Assembly: GCF_963678635.1 (NCBI RefSeq)
Contig: NC_087066.1
Location: 30,881,301-30,945,300, forward strand
Length of the DNA stretch: 64,000 nucleotides
Source of the DNA: Symsagittifera roscoffensis
Taxonomy: Eukaryota > Xenacoelomorpha > Acoela > Convolutidae
Direction of reading: 5' to 3'
Positions 54,831 to 64,000 of this stretch are shown piece by piece; positions within the stretch are counted from its first letter, which is position 1, and every line of letters starts with the position of its first letter. The notes under the pieces are model-generated. The model ran no database searches, was not told the DNA's origin, and saw only the letters and a list, made by a program, of their open reading frames with translations. A program made the position numbers and the translations under genes.

Positions 54831-57578
54831 AACGGGATTGAATTATTTGGGGTTAATTAAAAACATCCGACATCAATTTTTGAGGTCAACCAAATTGCAT
54901 TTATAGATCATAACGAACAGAAAAAAGAGATAGAAAAAATAGAAAACTGAATTTACAGACCGAATTTATACAATCAAATTAAACGCAAAACAAAAAAAAA
55001 TAACTTACTCAGTTGATGTGAAATATTTACGAATGATTCGGACCTGATAAGCAAATAGCGTGAGCGTTAAAAAAGCCCCGCAGTGCTGATCACCAGTGAT
55101 ATTCATTTTCCACTCCAACTGTTCTTTTGATTTTCATTCATTTGGGCGGGCGCAAACGCAAACGTCGAGATTTTTTTTTGAAAGGACTAAGTGAAAAAAA
55201 AACGAGTGCATCGATTGCGATAGAAAAAAATATGTCAATGATCAGGCGTTAAATTAAGATGTTAAAAACTGCAACATAAGATAGCCATTAGTAGTAGATG
55301 TGTGATGCGCAATAAGTCCTATGAGAAACTCAAATCAGCCAAAGTATTTATCAATAGGAAATAATCTGATAGTTTTTTTTTTCAAAATTTGGAAGTCAGA
55401 TGAAATGAAAATTTCAAAAAGTCTCTTAATTGCCGAGGAAAACAAAAAGACAGAAACTGTTCACCAGAATGATCCAAAAATTTTATATCGAATAGTTTAC
55501 AATTCCAAACAAGGTGAGCCGATTTTTGAGCAAAGTATAACTGAATGTTCCGACCATATTCATAAAAAACTAGAAAAACTGGTTTCTTTTTGTCTTCAAA
55601 TTAGTGTCGTTTTAGTGAATAGTGTGATCCGTAAACTATACAAGCGGGTGACCGGTCAAAGAATTAGATATCTTTTTTTAAACAAAAACTGAAAACATTT
55701 TTCTTTAAAAAAGAATAAACAAAAAAGAAAAAAATTTTCAAAAAAATTTGAGAATTTTACCTTATTTTTTGTACAATAGTTTTATTTTTCTGAAAATCTT
55801 TATTGCTAATTAGGCGCTGAATGATATTTCTAAAACTAGTTTTTTTGATAATAAAATCAGTTTTTGCTAGCCTAAAATTATCAAAAAAAAACAATTGTAA
55901 ATTTTCATATAAAGAAAATTACTCGATCGCGTTACTCGCTCTAAACAGAACTACACATCAAAATTTTTAAACCAGTTTCCCTCGACACTGGGACAATTTT
56001 CTGGGAAATTTTAAAGTCGTTCGAATCATGACTGATAGGGCTTAAATTTGGTATATCACTCGACCCATTCCGATGATATTTGTGGTAGCTGACTTTGCGT
56101 GAAAAAAAGACAAAAGAAAAAAACTAAAACACACATTCAAATGCAAAGTTCCTCCCCGTTTTTGATAGTTGGAACAAAAAATCAGCAAATTCTCATGGAA
56201 ATCAAATACTTTCATCGTCTAAGGAATAAATTGAAAAAAGATTTCCAAATATAGTGAAAAATGCTAAAACCACAAACTAATTTTTGCTGCTATGGCAACT
56301 AAAACCAAAAAATAATGAGCACAGCTACGATAGACCGACATTTGAAATTATATTGATTGAAAAAAAAGTGGGCTTAGTGGGATTTGAGCATTTTCTTATT
56401 GTCAACTTTGCAGAAAAAAACCTGATTTTAAAATTAATTGAGATCAAGGTTTAATTGTTTCAGTAACTTTTGTTGGACAATTTATTTATTGCATTTCACG
56501 TGTCGATAAGTCCGCTACTGATTGCAAGAAGTTTTTTTATTAGATGTAATTTGAGAAATGGTTGGTTGATTTTCAAACGATTATCACTGCTGAAATTGTT
56601 ATCGCCCGACTTTGGTTAAAAAAGCTAATATGAGTAATCTCTGGGAAACAAGTCGTTGGTCAGAAATAATTTTTCATAAAACGCAGGTTCTTGCAATACT
56701 AAAACTTGAAGTGCCACAAGGAAAAAAAAGGAGTTTGGTATTAATTTTAATGGTACGTTTGAAAAATCTAAGTTCCAGCAAATCGATTGCGGATCAGAAA
56801 ATCAAATTGCCTAATTCGATAACTATAACTACTTTCTATAACTATTGTTAGAATAATGAACCTGAACCAGCTTTTTAATTTGCCATATTCACGGCTAGAG
56901 CCAATTTTATGCTCGTTTTGTTTCAAACTGTTTTTTCTACAAAAATAGGTAGCTGTGAAGGAATCTGAAATTTTCATTCATTTGGAAACTAAAAATGAAT
57001 AATGCAAGCAAATATTTATCCGTTTGGTTTCGGTTCCCAGCTACATCAATTTATTGAAATAATATCATCCTTTCTCCTCCGTTTTAATTTCTCTTATCTT
57101 TCAAAACATAAGACAAAAAAAACGGTCTGTTGGATTCCAATTTGAGTCCAACGTGATGCGTACATTTCTGTTTTTCAAAAACTTGATTGGTTAACGCAGT
57201 TTGGTTAGTTAACTTTTAAAGAAAAAAATATTTTTATTTTTTGAAAAATCAGATCGCAGCATTTGAGACTAGGTTAGAAAAAAAACTGTGTCCTCAGAGG
57301 GCAAATAATTTATCAGAGGGCAAATAGTTTGGGTCGAAATTTCGAAAAAAAAACATTTCAAATATAAGTTGGTTTAAAAATATAAACCATGGGAAAATTA
57401 TAAATCAAATTTTATTTGAACAAACGCTGCTGTAAATTTCGTGTCTGAACTTAATTATGTCTTGGATAAACTTTTGAATTCAAAAAATCTTGCTTCCATA
57501 AAAATCAAGAAATATTAAGCAAAAAACCCGATTGGAGAACGTAAGCAAAATAAACTGCAACTTACAACATTTTCGAAG

Positions 57579-57778
57579 NNNNNNNNNNNNNNNNNNNNNN
57601 NNNNNNNNNNNNNNNNNNNNNNNNNNNNNNNNNNNNNNNNNNNNNNNNNNNNNNNNNNNNNNNNNNNNNNNNNNNNNNNNNNNNNNNNNNNNNNNNNNNN
57701 NNNNNNNNNNNNNNNNNNNNNNNNNNNNNNNNNNNNNNNNNNNNNNNNNNNNNNNNNNNNNNNNNNNNNNNNNNNNNN
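57579..57778. other. Assembly gap (200 N)
   Basis: A second run of exactly 200 undetermined bases, in the presumed intron upstream of the EGF exon. Confidence 0.99.
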
Positions 57779-59427
57779 CCTAGCTATGACAAGTGGTCAA
57801 AATATAAGCTGTTTATAAGAGTGAACATCCAAATCAGGTCAGTATAGCTATCATAAAATAATTTCATTACAATAAGAAGGAGGGGGGGGAGGTCTTAGAA
57901 AATAATAAAAAATAGCAAAAACAATCCTTTTGATGACAATAAACTGGTGCATTATTCATATTACGGGGACATGATTCCACTTTTTCTTCATTTTTCGTTC
58001 GAGATTAGAAAAAACTGAGGGGTGGACTAATAAAACCGGTTTAGTATCCATTAATAATATTATAAGATCTAATAGCAGCTTTTGCTCAGTGCCATTAATC
58101 TGCTAAGCTAGTGAGGTAATTTCAATAGCAAGGAGCCACCCAATTTATAGATAAAAATAGGCGTCGTTTTTTCGAATATAGGTTCATCATAACTTGGTTT
58201 ATTACAACTGGAAACAATAAAATAAAAACAGTAACGGCATCCAGATAAGAAAAAAAAACAACCTCAAATGTATATATTGGCTATCTGGATGATAAAAGTA
58301 CAAGAATTAGATAAATATACCACCAATAAAAAGAATGCGAAAGGTGCTTAGGTACGACATTTTTTCGCTTTTTCTTCAGAAAAACAAGGAGCGTCAGCCA
58401 TTTTTTTTTGTGGATTTTTTTGTGGTACGTCAAAATTTTGGCAAAACTAACAAAAAACAACAAAAACTCAAAAATGTTTTCTGAAAAAGTCGTATCTATC
58501 CATTTTTTTTAAATCCGTGAATCTAAGTATAAACAAAAATTATGGAACATAAAATAACTTAGAGGGTGAATAAAAAAAGGTGGACTAAACTTAACCCCAC
58601 CCTATGTCAAAAATTTCAGTGCACGCCAGTGACGGTGACTGAGGAGTAATATTATTATTTTACTAATCCTGTTTGTCTAAGTTGATAAACAGAATAGGCG
58701 GAGTAAGTGGTATCTTTTGTTTGTTTACAGGCCAATAAGGTTTTTCAATATGCAACCATTAGTGTTACACCTGATTGCGTGTCAAGTAATACCAGATACA
58801 GCAATAAATCGAATTCATATTTTTATCTATCGTGAGTTTAAAAAAGGTAATTTCAGTTAACTTCATATTATCAGTAAAAAGTTTGTATCAGTTTTTGGCT
58901 GCTAAATTAGGGTCATCGATTGCACTTTTGTTCTTATTGATTTACTATTTTGACTATAATTAAGAATTTCTTCAATTGTATCATTGAATGGTTTGCTTTG
59001 ATTGGGGGTAAGGTGCCTTGCTAGAGCAATCAAAAACGACTTTGATCAAAACGACAACCAGATTAAAACGATAGAAAAAAAAAACAAAAGTAAAAAATTT
59101 GAATGTCACCCATCTTAGTTTGATTACCAGACCGGCTATTCCGAACAAAAACAATATTGCCGCCAAAGATCAAAAGAAACCAAAAAAACACAGCATGTAT
59201 ACACAGCAGATATGTACACAGGAAACTGCTTTTCCTGCTTCGGACTTCACATTGTTAGTTTTTTGGTTCACTACTTCATTGATTTTGGCGTGGTATAGAG
59301 ATTAATGTAAATTTTAGTTTCTTAATTAAAAAAAAAATAATCAAGTTCTCCTCGGATAAAAAGGCCACCAGTTTTTTGAACCACCTCATATTTCCGAATC
59401 AACTAATATTTTTGACATATGTATATT

Positions 59428-59792
59428 GAGCGCGGCATTAAGGGGGGGGGGGGGTTTGGTTCGACACCCTGACTACCCAAAAACTCCCCCCTTCAGAACT
59501 ATTTTAGGACATCCAATTTTGGCTGTCCGACCCTAAATATTTTCTAAAGGCGCCAATATATACTAGTTTTGAAGGGGGCAGAGCGTTCAAATAACACATT
59601 TTCATCTTCAAAATGTTCCAAAAAATAACAAAAAAATTTTTTTGGTCTGTTTTGTTTTCAAAAACTTGGCTGCAGCGGAGAAAATTTGGTCGAAATATGG
59701 TCTTTATAGTAATTTGGGAGAGCTCAGAAAATCGTTTTCAAATTTTCTTTGAAAACCCGTCCCCTTCGGAAAAAATCCTAGATGCGCCGCTG
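59428..59792 (-). mobile_element. hAT-like MITE, diverged ends
   Basis: The right end CCTAGATGCGCCGCTG is a recognisable family terminus. The left end (GAGCGCGGCATTAAGG) is more diverged and runs into a 13-G tract. The interior GTTCGACACCCTGACTACCC, GGCGCCAATATATACTAG and GGGAGAGCTCAGAAAATCG is as in other copies, read in the opposite direction. No target duplication is visible. Confidence 0.65.
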
Positions 59793-62700
59793 ATTTTAAG
59801 TAGATTCTAAGCTTCAATACGTCGACCTGATTTTTTTTCGAGTGTTCTCTATACGTCTTTAGGATGAGAAAGAAAACACTGATTTTGTTTTTTAGTTTTG
59901 TTTGAAAATCTTGGCGCCACTTATTATTTTAAAATTTACAAAAGATGTAATCAGCGTCTGATAATAAATAAGAAATACCAAATAGTTTTCCTCAATTCCA
60001 TTAAGAACGCTTGTTGAGCCGGATTAAATGACCACTTACGCGCTAATCACTAACAGCGCGAAATTTTTCGTGCGTTGAATAATTCAAAATTAGGCAAATT
60101 GACCATATTTAAAATCCATAATTTTGCAAAAAAATTATCACACAGAAACGATCTTTCCGAATTTGAACTCAGGTCGTCGATGTTTTTTTTGAAAAAAAAA
60201 AAAATCTAAATAGACGTCTTAAATTGTCGAAAAGTTCTGGAGAAAACCAAGCCGTGCACAAAATTTTCTTTAAATTTCCTTGAAAATCAGAACAAAAAAC
60301 CTTGAACACGGTCTTTCTATTGGGGAGCGGGCAGTTTTGCTTAATCGGGTCTACTTTGATTGAATTTAACGAGTGTAATTTCTGATCGATCAACTCTAAA
60401 TTTTTTTGATCAAAACTTTTGGTCGCGACTTTTTGGTCAAAATATTCCAATTTGCTCAAAAACGTAAGTTTTTTAATCTTTCTTTTTTGAGCGAAATAGG
60501 GTTTTAAATTTAGTTTTTGAATGAGCTCCGAAAAAACAATTTGGCCAGCCAACAGAAATGATTAAAAAACGCTCTAGACAAAAAGGACTGATCAGAAACT
60601 TGTTCATTGATTATTTGATTATTTGCTTTCATGCGCCACGGTTACTCATTCTATTTTTACTGATTAATTTTGATTGACTTGCTTCGATTTCAGACTTGGT
60701 TGAATTTTCTGAAAGTGAATGTTTGTCTCGATTGTCATTGGAAGATTCGTCTGGAAAAGGCTCAAAAGAAAAAATGATTCACAGATGTTTGAAAACAATC
60801 CCCGTGGTCTAATGACGTTTTCTCAGGCTTCAAACTAGATTGTAAATTTTAACAAAAACACTGTTGTATATATAAGCTTATAAATATTTTATTATTAATT
60901 TTAAATTACATTACAAATTTTTTATTCGGAAAAAAGTTTTTGTATTTCCATCATCTGAATACCAATTGAACTGAATTGCCGTTCAGCGAAATGCCTGAAC
61001 GCGAATCAATTTTTGACTAATTTGTTCATTTTCTAAAAATGATCTTTAAAGATAGCTTATTGCTCAAGCCTATGGCAAAATTTACATTTTCCACGGCTAT
61101 AACGTTTTTCCACTCAGACTTTCATTCACAAAATGAAACCGTAGAAGTAGCGGCATCAAATTGTCGGTTTCACCAGTTCGTGAAGTTTTTAACGAATGTC
61201 GTCAACTTCATCGCGCACAATTGTTCACTAACACATGTTTCCAATGACGTAAACCTAATATACATGCTCGTTCGCCATGAAGAGTTCAGTTTTGACATAT
61301 GTTTGCTAAATTTATGTAAAAATATTTGACCGAACAAAATCTGATAAGAAGTTGTTTTACAGACGTTATTAAGTCAGTCGGTCAAAGCTATTTAGAGGGG
61401 TGTTCCTGCTAAAAAAAACATTGTTTTAAGCAATACATGATTGGACTCAAACTCGGATATTTGGCATGCTAATAAACTTGGTTTCATTCTACTTTTAATG
61501 CGATACAATAATTCAATCAAATTTTAGAAAAATTACTGGTCCAGGCGTCAAAAAACAGACAAAACTGCTTGTTACAATTCAGTTGTAATAATGTTTTAAC
61601 CGTGTATGCCAGCTTTTGAGAAAAGGGAAGTATTTCTGTTTATTCATTTGCAAAATTTGCGCAAGGCGAAACAACAATAAAGTGGAAAAAAAATCCATTT
61701 TGATTGATTTTAAATTGATTATAACTAATTTTAAAAGTCATAAAAACAATGGATTTTTGTCGACTTTTTATTTACATTTGTTGTCTGACAAACTTAAAAA
61801 TCCAAATTAAAACCCATTCTAATTGGTTTTTGCTCACTTTTCTTAGATGCGGGGAATAAACCTCCATTAGTTATGTATGACTGACCAATTAACGCTTCCA
61901 AAAATATTCGGGTTTTTACCTGGCCAGGTTCTTTCAAAAATGTTATCAACCTTAATTCTTAATTTACCTTTGCTATCTCAATTAGTTAGAGAAAAGAATA
62001 CAAACGTAAGTGAAGTGTTTGTTTAATTGCTCGGTTGAAAAACAAACTGCATTTTTTTGCAACGTGACTGTAGAAGCCAAGACTTTTAGCAACGGAATTT
62101 ATCCTTGTATTTAGTGAAATTTTCATTCGCTCAATCTATCTGTCAATTTTGATGACGTTTATACGATGTTTATTTGTTAAAAAAAGGGGACACAGGATGT
62201 CGAAAATAATCTAATTTGAGATCTGCAAAACTTTGAAAGAAGTTAGTTAAGACTATATATCCACAAGGGAAAGGACCAACATACGAGTTGTTCAGCTAAT
62301 CACGGAGAATTGCTGTTTCGCCCCTGCTTGAGAACTGCATACAACTGCTTTGGTTTTTTTCTGGGCTCGGTAAGATTGCCTCTTTCTCAAGCAGCAATCA
62401 CGGATTATGCCTCAAATAACCGAGAGTTGCAGACTTTTTTCAAACAATTTCTGTTTTTCGACAGCGTCACTCAAATTTCAACTTTGAAGAACATAGTGGT
62501 GATAAAACAACCCAAAGTTTCTGAAAAAACTTTATATTTAAGGTTATCATATTAGATTTAGAATAACCTCTTTCTCAGATACTGATCAATTTTTCCAGAA
62601 ACAAAGATTGACAAATTTGAAGGGCACTGTTCTTCTCTATACCGATTTATCTAATTTGCGGTGTGTCAATGTGAGAACCAAGGGCAACGAAAATCGAAAA

Positions 62701-63377
62701 ACCATGATAAGAACTGAATGAACATTTGAGAAGGTTAATGTTTGGTTTTGAGAAAACGTTGATGAACAGTAACGGAAAAATATTTCAATAAAAAGTTAAT
62801 TTAAACATGACTAGCAGCAACAAAACTAGCCGTGCTAAATCCGTGACAAGCCGTGACAAGCCGTGCTAAATCTCATTAGATCATTTCTGTTCTGCAACAA
62901 GTTAAAAACGCGAGCCAACTTTTATCGTAAATAAAACGAATCGTTTTTGATGACTAGGTTAAATGATATTAAATCAAAAAATTTGCTCAGAGGGAAAAAA
63001 GGATGGGAGATGTGTACACTTTCACAAACTGCTCGTATGAGGGCGAAAGCTTAGCTAACTTTCAAACTCTTTCAGCATTTTTGGCAACTTAATACTAAAA
63101 AAGTATATAAAGAGTAGCCAGTAAAAGTTGAAGCACTACAGAATGACCGGACCACTAAATTTACTAAGAGAAAATTTAAGAAGCGAAAAATTAATTTTCA
63201 AAAAACTTTTTTTTATAACTTATTTTTTGCCGTGTTTTTCGGAAAGGGAGAAATAGGGGGTTAATTGAGCTTTCATTTGAATCAAGAACAAATTGTGGTT
63301 GTGGTTTTTTTTTAAAATCAACAAAGGAAAAACGGCAGAGAACTTTGAATTAGCTCTTTTTCCCATCATAAAAAGAT

Positions 63378-63840
63378 CAAGACTGCTCGTAACAGGGCGA
63401 AGCTCTGAATGTTCCGACTGCCCTTCAAAGTCTATGGAGTAGTGTTCGCTTTAGAAAAAAATGAAAATCATCTCCCCACACGCTATCTAAAGTAATACAT
63501 TCAGTATAAGACTGAGTATTAAATAGATCGAATAGCATGCCCCAATAAACCAATTTGGAACGATTTCTAGGACGGATTAAATCTCCGCTTACGCGTTATT
63601 AGCACAAATTATATCGCGCGTTAATTATTTCAAATTGGCCAAATTAGAAATTTTTAATCCCAACAACTAGCAAAAATTGATCATAAATTAATGTTTTTAA
63701 TTTTGTACTCAGGACAACAATACCTTTGCGCTCATATAAAAAACGTCAAAAGGGGCTAGCTAAAATTTCGAAATTGATCTGGAGAAAAAAATCACACCGG
63801 GCATAATTATTCCGTCATTTGCTTCAAAAATTGGAAAAAC
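63378..63840 (-). mobile_element. Family-A repeat, near full length
   Basis: It starts CAAGACTGCTCGTAACAGGG with the hairpin CAGGGCGAAGCTCTG. It contains AATCTCCGCTTACGCGTTAT and ATCGCGCGTTAATTATTTCA, and the left end is mutated (TTCAAAAATTGGAAAAAC). Confidence 0.6.
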
Positions 63841-63952
63841 ATTGGCTAGCGGTTTGAAAGCAGTATAAAAATAGACAGACAATAAGGTGAAAAGTGAATT
63901 CCATTTATTCTCCGAACTAAAATAGCCCAAAGGTCGAAAAGATATAAGTTAC

Positions 63953-64000
63953 CCAAGTTCTGTGGGCTTCTTGATAGAGCCAAAATGTGACTGTTCGGAT
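63953..64000 (-). CDS. Possible further upstream neurexin exon at the window edge
   Basis: The minus strand is open from the right edge to a possible donor G|GTAACT at 63953/63952. The frame PNSHILALSRSPQNL-G ends in phase 1, which would join the EGF exon (starting in phase 1) in frame. No domain can be recognised in 16 residues, and the other two frames are also open here. Reported only because phase and strand agree. Confidence 0.18.

Larger units (their letters stand above)
54206..63952. other. Probable neurexin intron upstream of the EGF exon
   Basis: No exon is recognisable with confidence in this ~9.7 kb, although LNS5 exons are expected upstream of the EGF exon. It contains a GC-rich E-box island (54661-54830), an assembly gap, a hAT-like MITE (59428-59792), a degraded family-A fragment (about 60000-60180) and a family-A copy at 63378-63840. 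The open frames at 55321-55692, 60169-60552 and 61039-61329 have no recognisable domain. The rest (54.9-57.5, 57.8-59.4, 60.6-63.3 kb) is AT-rich with nothing evident. Confidence 0.55.

Noticed and set aside
55321-55692. Plus-strand open frame of 123 codons
   Set aside because: No recognisable domain, composition of AT-rich non-coding DNA, and opposite strand to the host gene; not supported as a gene.
60169-60552. Minus-strand open frame of 127 codons with repeated FDQK-like words
   Set aside because: The start overlaps no recognisable signal, the end runs into a degraded family-A fragment and poly-A, and no domain is visible.
61039-61329. Plus-strand open frame of 96 codons
   Set aside because: No domain or splice context recognised; length is within chance for this much sequence.

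Overview
The window reads as animal nuclear DNA: strongly AT-rich, with long introns, GT-AG splice signals, dense interspersed repeats and two 200-base assembly gaps. Two nervous-system genes are recognisable, both on the minus strand. At the low-coordinate end lies the 5' part of an ERG-type (KCNH) voltage-gated potassium channel: exon 1 (14022-14100) carries the PAS-cap and, after a 13.8 kb intron, exon 2 (1-243, running off the window) carries the start of the PAS domain. From about 30.1 kb to at least 54.2 kb lies the 3' part of a neurexin gene: an EGF exon, four exons building the last LNS (laminin G) domain, and a terminal exon with stalk, transmembrane helix, a long cytoplasmic tail and a PDZ-binding C-terminus EWYV. 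All seven exons were found by eye from splice signals, reading phase and protein similarity; intron phases agree at every join. The organism cannot be named from this; it fits an invertebrate metazoan with an AT-rich genome.

The rest is mostly transposable elements and tandem repeats. The best preserved is an apparently intact Penelope-like retroelement (33663-37828) inside the largest neurexin intron. It has 339-bp pseudo-LTRs, an ORF1, and an ORF2 with reverse transcriptase and GIY-YIG endonuclease. A PHD-type zinc finger sits inside the reverse transcriptase between motifs B and C, and a hammerhead-ribozyme-like core occurs in each pseudo-LTR. It landed in one copy of an older tandem duplication, so the other copy serves as an empty site and shows an ATTAA target duplication.

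A second abundant class is a pair of related ~0.4-0.5 kb families with a conserved left end (GTTCCGAC...), a right-end hairpin (CAGGGC-ttc-GCCCTG) and terminus GCAGTCTTG. Their structure suggests non-autonomous Helentron/Helitron-type elements, and they form tandem arrays at 4.2-7.3 kb and 9.6-11.2 kb. hAT-like MITEs (16-bp ends starting CAGGGGCGGAT) occur at 16.3, 22.2, 25.3, 40.1, 46.3 and 59.4 kb; two have perfect 8-bp target duplications. Other items are a decayed LINE (about 17.0-18.8 kb), a tRNA-derived SINE at 29.1 kb, two foldback/MITE elements (7.7 and 43.8 kb), a perfect 26-bp hairpin (43.7 kb), a TCGA-rich 170-bp tandem repeat (28.0-28.5 kb), a degenerate ~24-bp minisatellite (21.5-22.8 kb) and several poly-C/poly-G tracts.

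Layout: 1-14.1 kb ERG channel exons 2 and 1 with a repeat-filled intron; 14.1-30.1 kb intergenic, with LINE, SINE and satellites; 30.1-54.2 kb neurexin exons and introns, including the Penelope element; 54.2-64 kb probably a neurexin intron, with a weak candidate for a further exon at the right edge. Neurexin is a presynaptic adhesion protein and ERG channels set excitability; I see nothing that links them beyond adjacency.
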